From Cytophagaceae bacterium (GTDB lineage: Bacteria; Bacteroidota; Bacteroidia; Flavobacteriales; Flavobacteriaceae), in assembly GCA_002710685.1 (NCBI GenBank), contig PALD01000069.1, forward strand, positions 186,001 through 250,000: a DNA stretch of 64,000 nucleotides, read 5' to 3'. The translations under genes and the position numbers were made by a program. Shown in pieces: positions 18,552 to 27,414 of this stretch (the stretch's first letter is position 1; every line of letters starts with the position of its first letter). Below the pieces are notes generated by a model. It had not been told where the DNA came from. It was given only the letters and a program-made list of their open reading frames with translations, and did no database searches.

Positions 18552-19371
18552 CGCTATTGTTTTTTACCATGGTCAACTTTTCCTTAACCAGCCCGGTGAT
18601 TTGTGCCGTGGCTTTGGGAAATACTTTCCTCAGGTCTATTTCTTCATTGTCACGCAGCTCTTTTTGCAGCGTTTTCATGAATATGTTTTTGATTTCAGTA
18701 GCAAGGTTGACCTTGCAGATCCCCCTTGAGATGGCCGCCTGTACCTGCTCGTGCGACACCCCTGAACTACCATGGAGCACCAGCGTGGCTGGGGTCACGG
18801 CTGCAATCTCGTCAAGCAGGTCCAGTTTGAGCTTAGGTTCTTCTTTATAAAAGCCGTGAGCGGTACCTATGGCGATGGCAAGGGCATCAACACCGGTTTC
18901 TTCAACAAATGTCTTTGCCTCACCGGGCTGGGTAAATCCACCACCGTGGTCCTGGCCCAGTTTTGCCACAAAGCCCAGCTCAGCCTCTACATGGGCCCCA
19001 TAGGCTTTTGCACGTTCTACGACTTCTTTTGTGATTTTAATGTTTTCGCCGAAAGGCAACTCGCTACCATCTATCATGACGCTGTCAAAACCGGCATCCA
19101 GACACCGTTGAACGAGCTCTATAGACCCGCCATGGTCGAGGTGGATGTGGCCATCAACGCCAAATTGCTCCAGCCCTGACCTGCCCAGTTTTACGGCGGT
19201 TTCCAGCCCCATGTAATCTATGGAGCTTTGGGTAAGTTGAAGTATGATGGGCTCCTGCATTTCTTTGGCTGCAGCCAAAACGCCCTGTAAGGTCTCAAGG
19301 TTATAAAAGTTAGTGGCCAGCAGGCCCCTTTTGTTACGTGTAAATTCCTGAAGTCTCTGTTTTAGCTTCAT
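18532..19371 (-). CDS. Class II fructose/tagatose-bisphosphate aldolase family
   Basis: This 279-residue zinc-dependent aldolase would split a ketose bisphosphate to dihydroxyacetone phosphate and glyceraldehyde 3-phosphate. HIHLDHGG at residues 75-82 supplies the catalytic Asp79 and zinc His80. EAELG, IGTAHGFY and LHGSSGV carry the remaining zinc and phosphate contacts. Length and motifs fit the KbaY/GatY/AgaY group. With a LacC-like kinase and an AgaS-like isomerase in the same operon, tagatose 1,6-bisphosphate is the most likely substrate. No GatZ/KbaZ partner is visible. It starts 3 bp after the ribokinase-like gene. Confidence 0.9.
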   Translation of the reverse strand: MKLKQRLQEFTRNKRGLLATNFYNLETLQGVLAAAKEMQEPIILQLTQSSIDYMGLETAVKLGRSGLEQFGVDGHIHLDHGGSIELVQRCLDAGFDSVMIDGSELPFGENIKITKEVVERAKAYGAHVEAELGFVAKLGQDHGGGFTQPGEAKTFVEETGVDALAIAIGTAHGFYKEEPKLKLDLLDEIAAVTPATLVLHGSSGVSHEQVQAAISRGICKVNLATEIKNIFMKTLQKELRDNEEIDLRKVFPKATAQITGLVKEKLTMVKNNSDVATVH

Positions 19372-19374
19372 GTG

Positions 19375-20322
19375 CTATATTTTATGGAGCGCTAGTAGCT
19401 CGTTTATTTTTTGTTCGGTTTTTATCTTGTCCTTAAAAGCAGCCGTACCCCCAGCGGCAGTGGTGCTTATGGCCCCCGTGATATTGCCCATTTTAAGGCA
19501 TTCATCATAAGGTGCATCTTGCAGGTATTTATGTATGAAACCCGCGTTGTAGGAGTCGCCTGCACCTATGGCATCCACAAAAGAACCCATGGTAAAGGCT
19601 TCAATAAAGGTCTGTTTTTCATCATAGATGCCCATGGAGCCCATCTCGCCCATTTTTAGGGCCGTAAAATGCGCATAGGGTTTGATTTCATGTATGGCAT
19701 CATCAAGGGTATTGGTTTTTGTAAGGGCAAAAAGCTCACTCTCATTGGGCATGAAGATATCAACATAGTCCAGGCCTATTTTATATTCAAAATCCCATTG
19801 ACCCTTGACATCCCATTGCAGGTCTAGCGAAGTTGTGACTCCCTTGGTCTTCAATCTTCTCAAGATTTGAAGGATATCCTTTCTCAGGTTTTTTTGTACA
19901 AAAAAATTACTGAGGTGCACATGGTCAAAATGCTGTACTTCTTGCCAGGGAATGTCATGTATGCCAAAGTCATCCATGGCGCCGCAATAGGTCACGGCAG
20001 CCCTATCCTGGCCATAATTGAGCAGGAGCGTGGCTCCCGTGCCCATGTTTATTGCTTGTTTTGTGAAATGGGTCTTAACGCCTGCAGCTTGCAGTTCTGC
20101 AATAACAAACCTGCCGGTTTCATCATCACCCACAGCGCCGCAAAAGCTCACGTCATTACCCAGTGCGGCAAGGTTAGCCGCAAAGATAGCTGATGAGCTT
20201 CCCAGGACGGTTTTCATATCCTCGGCAAGGATCTCCTTACCCAATTCTGGGAAGCTCGCTATCCCGTTGAGCAAAATGTCAACGTTCAACTCACCAATGA
20301 CCAATACTTTTTTACGCAGCAC
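19375..20322 (-). CDS. PfkB-family (ribokinase-like) sugar kinase
   Basis: This 315-residue cytoplasmic kinase has VLVIGELNVDILLNG at the N-terminus, GSSSAIFAANLAALG (substrate lid), GAVGDDETG and the C-terminal FVDAIGAGDSYNAGF with the GAGD anion hole and catalytic Asp. It is more like ribokinase and KDG kinase than the 1-phosphofructokinase group, so it is not a duplicate of the adjacent kinase. There is no PTS here, so incoming galactosamine or GalNAc would need a 6-kinase. This protein is the best candidate for that step by elimination. It overlaps the LacC-like kinase gene by 11 bp. Confidence 0.88.
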   Translation of the reverse strand: MLRKKVLVIGELNVDILLNGIASFPELGKEILAEDMKTVLGSSSAIFAANLAALGNDVSFCGAVGDDETGRFVIAELQAAGVKTHFTKQAINMGTGATLLLNYGQDRAAVTYCGAMDDFGIHDIPWQEVQHFDHVHLSNFFVQKNLRKDILQILRRLKTKGVTTSLDLQWDVKGQWDFEYKIGLDYVDIFMPNESELFALTKTNTLDDAIHEIKPYAHFTALKMGEMGSMGIYDEKQTFIEAFTMGSFVDAIGAGDSYNAGFIHKYLQDAPYDECLKMGNITGAISTTAAGGTAAFKDKIKTEQKINELLALHKI

Positions 20323-21232
20323 TATAAAGCGTTTTTGTTTTTACTTTTTTTAATAGGCCCTCAACATCCTTCCTGTTGAGCAGGCCGAGGTCTTCATTAA
20401 GACAATTTGCGGCCCCGCATGCGGCACCCAGTCTCGCGATATCCTCAATAGTTTTGTTTTGGCTTACGCCAAATGCAATCCCCGCGGTTAGGCAATCGCC
20501 CGCACCCACGGTACTTTTAATGTTTTCTATCTTTACATTGGCATGAACGGCATCTTTGCCATAGAACAAGCTTAAGCCTTTTTTGCCATTGGTAAGGGCA
20601 ATCAACTGTATGGTTTCCTGCAGTCTTTTGGCGACAGCCATGACATCTTCTCCCAGTTGCTGGGTTTCATCCTGGTTGATGTGAAGCCCATAGAATGTAG
20701 TCTTTAACGCATTCTTAAGCTGTACACCGCTGCAATCTATTATGGTCCTTATACCTATTGAACTGCATACATCTATCATTTGACGGTATCCATCATCTGG
20801 GCAACCCGCAGGCAGTGAGCCTGAAATACAGACCAGTTCTGCCCGTGACGCTCTTGATTTTAATATTTTGAGAAAATCTGTCCAGTTTTCATCAGTGCAA
20901 TGGGGGCCAGGTTCCAATATTTCGGTATTCTTGATCTTCGGGTTCTTGCTCCTGAAGGTGTAGCATTTCCTTGAATTTTCATCAAGGTCAATCCCTGAAG
21001 TGGCAATGCCTTTTTCTTCACAGGTTTTCTTGATCCATTGCCCGGTAGTACCTCCCCAGATGGCAAGTAGTTCACTCTCAATACTCATTGCATTGAGTGC
21101 AAGTGCGATATGTGTGGCCTTACCACCAGGAAACTGCTTTAACCTATCAATACGGTTAACCCCACCGGGCTTAAAATCTTCAAGCCAGGCATAGCAATCA
21201 ATAGATGGGTTGGCACACACGCAAAGAATCAT
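20312..21232 (-). CDS. PfkB-family tagatose-6-phosphate/1-phosphofructokinase-like kinase
   Basis: This 306-residue kinase of the LacC/FruK branch starts with the typical ILCVCANPSIDCYAWL, followed by FPGGKATHIALALN, SGSLPAGCP, and the ATP/anion-hole motif STVGAGDCLTAGIAFG. The family phosphorylates ketohexose phosphates to bisphosphates. Between AgaS and a class II aldolase it is expected to turn tagatose 6-phosphate into tagatose 1,6-bisphosphate. The start overlaps the stop of agaS by 4 bp (ATGA), and the end overlaps the next kinase gene, so it sits in a strict operon. Confidence 0.9.
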   Translation of the reverse strand: MILCVCANPSIDCYAWLEDFKPGGVNRIDRLKQFPGGKATHIALALNAMSIESELLAIWGGTTGQWIKKTCEEKGIATSGIDLDENSRKCYTFRSKNPKIKNTEILEPGPHCTDENWTDFLKILKSRASRAELVCISGSLPAGCPDDGYRQMIDVCSSIGIRTIIDCSGVQLKNALKTTFYGLHINQDETQQLGEDVMAVAKRLQETIQLIALTNGKKGLSLFYGKDAVHANVKIENIKSTVGAGDCLTAGIAFGVSQNKTIEDIARLGAACGAANCLNEDLGLLNRKDVEGLLKKVKTKTLYSAA

Positions 21233-22365
21233 GATTCTTCATAAATTTTAACTCCCTGTACCACACGGCTTATTGCGCCGGTCCTAGAAGGATTATCTGG
21301 GTTAAGACCATAGTGCAGGGCTTTAAAATAGCCCAGCAATTGACCTACGAGGGTAAAAGGCACAATATATAAACTATTGTTACCGTGGTTAAGATTATCT
21401 AGTTGATGAGGGTGGGTTAGCTCTATAATCTTATCCGTAGAGATCAAGATGGCAGGTATGTTACGTACATCAGCACTAATGTTCTCAATCAAATCATGTT
21501 CATACTTATTGGCATGACAATCATTAGAATGCAAATAAACGATAATGGAGTTTTCATCAGCCACCGCCCTGGGACCGTGCCTGAAACCCAAAAAAGAGTC
21601 AAATTTACAAATGACCTGTCCATCAGTCAATTCCTGTAATTTTAAATGACACTCCCTCGCGATGCCCAGCAAGGGGCCAGACCCCAGGAAAATAGCCCGT
21701 TGAAAGGGTGTTTCAGCAATTTCCCTTAATTTTTCAGCCTTGGAAAGTAATGAATCTGCATGTTTCAACATCTTTTGAAATTGCAGTTCATAATCTTGTA
21801 TGGGGCTTTCGCCAAAGATAAGTATACTACTCAGCAACATTGACGTAAAACTACCCGTCATGGCCAGGGCCTTGTCATTTGCATCCTCTGGCAACACAAC
21901 ACAATAGGTGTTTTGCGGGTTTTTCCTGCAATATTTAGCTAATGCACCTTCATCATTACAGGTAATGACCAGATGTTTTACATCAGCCACATATTTATTG
22001 ACCAATCTTACCGCCTCAACACTTTCTGGACTGTTGCCTGAGCGTGCAAAAGAAACAACCAGGGTAGGGCAGTCCTTTAATATTAATGATTTAGCATGGG
22101 TAACAAGGTCTGTGGTTGCAATGGGCTGGCACAGCTTACCAGTAGAAGCCTGGATGATTGTTTGTGCGGCTTCACCTATAAAGGCTGATGAGCCTGCACC
22201 GGTAAGTACTATTCTCAGGCCTGGGGTGTCCAAGATGGGCTCAAGAAATGCATCAATGGCTTTTTCTTCGTCAAGGAGATTATTATAGACCTCCCTCCAC
22301 AAAGAAGGTTGGTTGAAAATTTCCCTGTAGGTGTTGAAATTATTATGAGTGTTGTTGACCATCAA
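21229..22365 (-). CDS. agaS: AgaS-like SIS-domain aldose-ketose isomerase/deaminase
   Basis: This 378-residue protein has two SIS domains (about residues 45-190 and 210-350). The first has VLTGAGSSAFIGEAAQ and SFARSGNSPESVEAV. The second has the AgaS-type GFRHGPRAVADENSIIVYL. AgaS enzymes convert galactosamine 6-phosphate to tagatose 6-phosphate with release of ammonia. It is the first gene of the leftward operon and is divergent from a SusC receptor gene across a 411-bp control region. Two ATGs are adjacent at the start (M-M), so the exact first residue is uncertain by one codon. Family is clear; the physiological substrate is supported by the kinase/aldolase neighbours and by GH109 across the control region. 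Confidence 0.9.
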   Translation of the reverse strand: MMVNNTHNNFNTYREIFNQPSLWREVYNNLLDEEKAIDAFLEPILDTPGLRIVLTGAGSSAFIGEAAQTIIQASTGKLCQPIATTDLVTHAKSLILKDCPTLVVSFARSGNSPESVEAVRLVNKYVADVKHLVITCNDEGALAKYCRKNPQNTYCVVLPEDANDKALAMTGSFTSMLLSSILIFGESPIQDYELQFQKMLKHADSLLSKAEKLREIAETPFQRAIFLGSGPLLGIARECHLKLQELTDGQVICKFDSFLGFRHGPRAVADENSIIVYLHSNDCHANKYEHDLIENISADVRNIPAILISTDKIIELTHPHQLDNLNHGNNSLYIVPFTLVGQLLGYFKALHYGLNPDNPSRTGAISRVVQGVKIYEES

Positions 22366-22776
22366 TTATATTATTTATATAATCCTAAACGAACCGGTGG
22401 GATTATTACAAAGCCAAAGAAATAAAAATATTTCGAAAGAAAAAAATGTTTCGAAATATTTTTTAATCATTAATATTTATTTTTTTAGAATAATTTTTAC
22501 TCAATGTCAAAATATAAAATATAACAATAGCAAATTCTTTATTATCTGTTTTTTAAGTGTTTAAATGTTATTTCAATTTAATTTAAAATTTATTTTTCTA
22601 TAAAATTAAGGTTCGGCAAAGAGTTTTCGAAAAGAAATCGAAAGTATTTTTGTTTATAATTGTTTGGTTTTGTGATTTAATTAATATATTAGCAACATAA
22701 ATTTTACATTTAGCGACTATAATCCTAAATATAAGGTTTGTTTTAAAATATTCTGTATTTATTTAACAAGACTCCT
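22366..22776. promoter_or_regulatory. Divergent AT-rich control region with TTTCGAAA sites
   Basis: This 411-bp gap separates the agaS operon and the susC operon and is strongly AT-rich. It contains a perfect inverted repeat, AAAAATATTTCGAAA (22424-22438) and TTTCGAAATATTTTT (22449-22463), with a 10-nt spacer. TTTTCGAAAA follows at 22624-22633 and ATCGAAAG at 22637-22644, whose CG centres are 11 bp apart. DeoR-family repressors often bind clustered TTTC/GAAA elements, so these are candidate operators for the DeoR protein encoded at 16654-17415. No convincing -7/-33 pair could be fixed for either side, and I see no gene here. Confidence 0.55.
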
Positions 22777-25700
22777 ATGGATAATAAGTTATTAAGACTC
22801 TCGTGGATTTTATTTTTTGTTTGTGGCTTTGTTAGTGCTCAAGATCTAGTTGTGGAGGGTCTTGTTGTAGATGGGGAAAGTGATATTCCTATCGTGGGTG
22901 CTAATGTGCAGGTACAAGGCACATCAAGAGGTGTCGTGACTGATTTTGATGGTAAGTTTTTCATTAATGCTAGCCAGGGCGAAACACTTGTCATAAGCTA
23001 TGTGGGCTTCCGCTCAAGCGAAATTTCAATAAATGATGATTCAAATATAAATGTCTCACTTTTTCCTGATACTTCAGAACTTGATCAAATTGTGGTCGTG
23101 GGGTATGGTACACAGAGAAAAAGGGATGTCGTTGGCGCAATTTCATCTGTAGATGCAGATGATTTGGTCTTGTCTTCAACACCTTCGATTGAGCAAGCGC
23201 TCCGGGGGCGTGCTGCAGGTTTGCAGATAACGCAAAACAGTGCCCAGCCTGGTGGTGGTCTTGATATACTCATTAGAGGGGCGGCATCAATTAATGCTAG
23301 CAACAATCCCCTTATTGTTGTAGATGGTTTTCCTTTATCTGAATTTGCTAATCCAGGGAGTGGAAATAGGTATGATGCAGGTACTCAGGGTATTCTCAAC
23401 TCTTTCAACCCCAATGATATAGAATCTATAGAGGTGCTCAAAGACGCAAGTTCTACTGCTATTTATGGCGCCAGGGCGGCAAATGGGGTGATATTGATAA
23501 CCACTAAAAAAGGAAAAGAAGGTAAAGTAATGGTGAATTATTCTGGTTCATATTCATACCAGCCCTACAATAATCCTTATGATGTCCTTAGCCTTTCAGA
23601 ATGGATGCAGCTTAGAAACGATGCAGCTCTCGAAAACTGGAAATTTCTCAACAGGGTTGAGCCTTATAGTGACAGGACCCTTGAGGAGGCCATTGCAGAT
23701 CCAGTTAATGGGGTGGCTTTTAGTAGATATTATTCTGACGATCAGATCAGGAATGCAGGAAGTGGAACGGACTGGATAGGTCTCGTGACCAGGGATGGTA
23801 TGACAGCTCAACATAACTTATCGGTTCAAGGTGGGACAGAGAAGACTAAATATTATTTGTCAGGTAACCTTTTTGAACAAGAGGGCGTGCTTAAGAAAAA
23901 TAACTTTGACCGTTCATCGCTAAGGATGAATATTAGTCAGGAAATCAACAAATATGTTGAACTGGGTTCTAATGTGACCATAAGTAGAATCAATACTGAT
24001 AATACACAACTGGGAGGTGCTGCTTTTGAGCAATCTGGCATCATACGCTCTGCACTGCAACAATCACCCATTATTGAAGCTATTGATGAGCTGGGTAATT
24101 ATCCCATTAACCCTGACAATGCTGTTGAGCCTAACCCATATTCCCTCTTGACAATCTCTGATGAATCAGTAATTGATAGGACATTGGGGAATTTTTATTT
24201 AGAAGTTGAACCCATAAAAGGTCTTACTGCCCGTTTTCAGGCGGGTTTTGATAGTGGCACAAACACCCGTTACACGTATCTACCCAGGACCACATTATAT
24301 GGTGAACAGGTAAATGGTAGGGCCTCAATAGCTTCGCAAAAGAAAAACGACAGGTTATTTGATCTCACATTGAACTATAGCACGACCATTAATAAAGTTC
24401 ATAGTATAAATGCATTGATAGGTCGATCACAGCAGCGATTTATAAGTGAGGGTAATTCTGTGGGTAATAGTGATTTTGTAACCGACGCTTTTTTATGGAA
24501 CAATATGAATGCCGGCGCAGGTACCAAGACCGTGGGTTCATCAAAATCTGAAAATAGCCTATTGTCTTATTTTGCCAGGTTAAATTATGTTTATAATGAT
24601 AAATATATCTTCACAGGAACTGTGCGTAGGGATGGCTCCAGTGTATTTGCAGAAAATAATAGATATGCTGTTTTCCCCTCATTTGCATTGGGCTGGAATA
24701 TGGCCGAAGAATCATTCATGGAAAGTTTTGGCAATGATATTTCCATGTTGAAATTGAGATTTGGCTATGGTCAAACCGGAAATGCTGATATTGGCTCAAA
24801 CGCATTTGCTTCATATTATGCCCAGCCGGCTTATCTCAACCCAGATGAATCCATACTTATAGGAGTGTTTGCTTCCAGGTTGGCAAACCCAGACCTGAAG
24901 TGGGAAACAACAAAAGAGGCAAACTTAGGGTTGGACTTTGGGTTTCTTAACAATCGTATAACGGGTTCTATTGAAGTTTATGATAAAGTAATTTCAGACC
25001 TGTTGTACCTTAAACCCATTAATTCTTATAATGAGATAAACACGGTATGGGCTAATGTGGGCAGTACTCAAAGCAGGGGGTTTGAATTTACCCTCAATAC
25101 GTACAATATTGATAAAGAAGACTTTTCCTGGAGAAGTATATTGACGATATCTAAATTCAAGGATAGGTGGAAGGAAAGGGCCGCAGACTGGAAACCTTCT
25201 GTTTATGAAAGTGTGGATGATCCCATCCGTGCGCGTTTTTCATACCTTTCTGATGGTATCATGCAGGCCGGTGAAACCATACCCGCACAACCTGAGCTAT
25301 ATCCTGGAATGATAAAATTAAAGGACGTAAATGGCTACGTCAGGGATAATGCAGGTAACCCAGTGGTAGATGATCAAGGCAGGTTTTTAAGAACAGGAGA
25401 AGCTGATGGTATCATTGATGAGGCAGATATTGTCCTACTGGGATCAACAGATCCAGACCTTATAGGAGGTTTTACAAATATTTTCAGGTATAAAAACTTT
25501 GGCCTCAACTTGCATTTTAATGGAATGTTCGGAAGGAAAATAGTTGATCAAACAGATTTTACATATGGGGTAAGTGCCGTGGGTGTTGCAACTAATGGCC
25601 GCAATGCATTGAGAAATGTACTCAATAGGTGGACTCCAGAAAACCCATCAACCACAAGACCAGCATCTCATTTTGGATATTCAAGATATGATTCAGGTGA

Positions 25701-25929
25701 TTTTTTCTTACAGGATGCCTGGTTTGTACGATTACAAAATGCCTCATTGTCCTATCAACTGCCGTCTAATCTTTTGGGTGATGTATTGACAAGTTGCGCA
25801 GTAAGGTTAGATGCTCAAAACCTTTTTGTGATAACACCATATAAAGGAGTAGACCCAGAGACAGATGCAGTTACTGCTTCGTATCCTTATGTTAGGACAT
25901 TTACAGCCGGAATAGATATAAAATTTTAA
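22777..25929 (+). CDS. SusC/RagA-type TonB-linked outer-membrane transporter
   Basis: This 1050-residue outer-membrane receptor would import oligosaccharides with its SusD partner. It has a signal peptide ending near VSAQ, a carboxypeptidase-regulatory-like domain (about residues 26-100), then the plug with VVVGYGTQRKRDVVGAIS, NPLIVVDGFPL and VLKDASSTAIYGARAANGVILITTKKG. The rest is the beta barrel. No STN domain is present, so it is not controlled by a FecR-type sigma relay. It lies 10 bp before the susD-like gene and leads the operon that ends with NagX-like and GH109 genes, which points to a galactosamine-containing ligand. Confidence 0.95.
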   Translation: MDNKLLRLSWILFFVCGFVSAQDLVVEGLVVDGESDIPIVGANVQVQGTSRGVVTDFDGKFFINASQGETLVISYVGFRSSEISINDDSNINVSLFPDTSELDQIVVVGYGTQRKRDVVGAISSVDADDLVLSSTPSIEQALRGRAAGLQITQNSAQPGGGLDILIRGAASINASNNPLIVVDGFPLSEFANPGSGNRYDAGTQGILNSFNPNDIESIEVLKDASSTAIYGARAANGVILITTKKGKEGKVMVNYSGSYSYQPYNNPYDVLSLSEWMQLRNDAALENWKFLNRVEPYSDRTLEEAIADPVNGVAFSRYYSDDQIRNAGSGTDWIGLVTRDGMTAQHNLSVQGGTEKTKYYLSGNLFEQEGVLKKNNFDRSSLRMNISQEINKYVELGSNVTISRINTDNTQLGGAAFEQSGIIRSALQQSPIIEAIDELGNYPINPDNAVEPNPYSLLTISDESVIDRTLGNFYLEVEPIKGLTARFQAGFDSGTNTRYTYLPRTTLYGEQVNGRASIASQKKNDRLFDLTLNYSTTINKVHSINALIGRSQQRFISEGNSVGNSDFVTDAFLWNNMNAGAGTKTVGSSKSENSLLSYFARLNYVYNDKYIFTGTVRRDGSSVFAENNRYAVFPSFALGWNMAEESFMESFGNDISMLKLRFGYGQTGNADIGSNAFASYYAQPAYLNPDESILIGVFASRLANPDLKWETTKEANLGLDFGFLNNRITGSIEVYDKVISDLLYLKPINSYNEINTVWANVGSTQSRGFEFTLNTYNIDKEDFSWRSILTISKFKDRWKERAADWKPSVYESVDDPIRARFSYLSDGIMQAGETIPAQPELYPGMIKLKDVNGYVRDNAGNPVVDDQGRFLRTGEADGIIDEADIVLLGSTDPDLIGGFTNIFRYKNFGLNLHFNGMFGRKIVDQTDFTYGVSAVGVATNGRNALRNVLNRWTPENPSTTRPASHFGYSRYDSGDFFLQDAWFVRLQNASLSYQLPSNLLGDVLTSCAVRLDAQNLFVITPYKGVDPETDAVTASYPYVRTFTAGIDIKF

Positions 25930-25939
25930 TTAATAAATC

Positions 25940-27412
25940 ATGAAAGTAGGAATAAAAATAGCTTGTATATTCTTTGCCATCCTTCTTGCAGGATGTGATG
26001 AAGATTTAGAATCAATAAATTACGATGAGATCAACCCTTCTATATTTCCTTCTTCAGAGGCTGATGTTGAAGCACTTGTTGCTGCCGCCTATTACCCATT
26101 GAGGGGGTCATATGGAGATGGCATCCATTCAACGTCAGAAAATGGACTCATGTTTGTGCTGGATGCCACCACAGAGATACTTCAGGGGGCATATGGATTG
26201 CAGCAAACGGCATCTTATCACACCTATAACCCCACAATTACCGGTGTGACAAGGTACTATGATGTGTTTTATAACAAGATTAGCAGCATGACCTTGAATA
26301 TTGACCGTATTCAAAATTCAGATGTCAATGATAATATCAAGGCCCAGGCCATTGCAGAGATTCAATGCGCCAGGGGACTCCTCAGTTATGAACTTTTTGA
26401 CCTGTATGGCCCTATCGTGGTTGCACCCCTTGAGGTGTTGCAAAACCCTTTACAAGAAGAACCATTGGCAAGGCTTCCCTATGATGAGATGGTAAGTTTT
26501 ATTGAAAATGACCTTTTGGCTGCCGCCGAAAACCTCAAATCCCCTCAAGATACCCCATATGGCAGGTTTAGTTCTGGTATGGCGCGTATGATGCTCATAC
26601 GTCTTTACCTGCATGAAAAAAGATGGACAGAGGTGGAGCAACAGGCAGATTTGATCATGAACATGAACTATTATGAGCTGGACCCAGATTATCTAAGCCT
26701 ATTTAGTACCGAAGCACCCGTGGACAGCAAGGAAATTATATGGTCCATTCCTGCAGACTATGCAGGCACAGTTGAAAATCAATGGCAATTAATGGCATTG
26801 CCAAATAATTTTCCAGAGCGTGGTGGATATGGAACCATCCAGAGTTCATGGCAGTTTTACGATTCTTTTGAAGATGATGATGTACGTAAAACGTATCTAA
26901 TTGCTGAATACACGGGTTCTGATGGCGTAACCTACAACAGGGATAACCCGGGAGCTATAATGCAGCTGGGGCCCATACCATTAAAAATAGACGCAGATGC
27001 TGATAGAACCGCGGCATTGACCACTGTTGATATTGTTATGTACCGTTATGCAGATGTTATCCTTTCAAAGGCAGAAGCTATCGCTAATGAGCAGGGCGCT
27101 CCCACCCAGGAGGCAGTTGACCTTGTCAATGAAGTTCGGGATAGGGCAGGAATATCAGAGGTTGCCCTCACGGATTACACCGGCCTGGATAGTTTCAATG
27201 ACTTGATCCTTGAAGAAAGATCTCATGAATATTGGTGTGAAAATGGTCAGTACAGAGCAGATTTAATACGCCATGGCAAGTATGTGGAACATGCAAACGA
27301 ACTTAATGGTACTGCTAGTCAGAGCGCCGAATATAAAGAATTGTTCCCATTTTCACTGGCCAGGATAAGTGAAGGAAAAGGTGAATTCTTACAAAACCCA
27401 GGATATAACTAG
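25940..27412 (+). CDS. SusD/RagB-type glycan-binding lipoprotein
   Basis: This 490-residue surface lipoprotein has the lipobox LLAGC (Cys about residue 19). It has the SusD layout: helical TPR-like repeats including ARGLLSYELFDLYGPIVVAP and YGRFSSGMARMMLIRLYLHEKRW, then a C-terminal part with YADVILSKAEAIANE, EVRDRAGI and LILEERSHEYWCENGQYRADLIRHGKY. It caps the SusC barrel and binds the glycan. It sits 10 bp after susC and 2 bp before the DUF4874/DUF4832 gene. Family assignment is firm; ligand is inferred. Confidence 0.94.
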   Translation: MKVGIKIACIFFAILLAGCDEDLESINYDEINPSIFPSSEADVEALVAAAYYPLRGSYGDGIHSTSENGLMFVLDATTEILQGAYGLQQTASYHTYNPTITGVTRYYDVFYNKISSMTLNIDRIQNSDVNDNIKAQAIAEIQCARGLLSYELFDLYGPIVVAPLEVLQNPLQEEPLARLPYDEMVSFIENDLLAAAENLKSPQDTPYGRFSSGMARMMLIRLYLHEKRWTEVEQQADLIMNMNYYELDPDYLSLFSTEAPVDSKEIIWSIPADYAGTVENQWQLMALPNNFPERGGYGTIQSSWQFYDSFEDDDVRKTYLIAEYTGSDGVTYNRDNPGAIMQLGPIPLKIDADADRTAALTTVDIVMYRYADVILSKAEAIANEQGAPTQEAVDLVNEVRDRAGISEVALTDYTGLDSFNDLILEERSHEYWCENGQYRADLIRHGKYVEHANELNGTASQSAEYKELFPFSLARISEGKGEFLQNPGYN

Positions 27413-27414
27413 AC

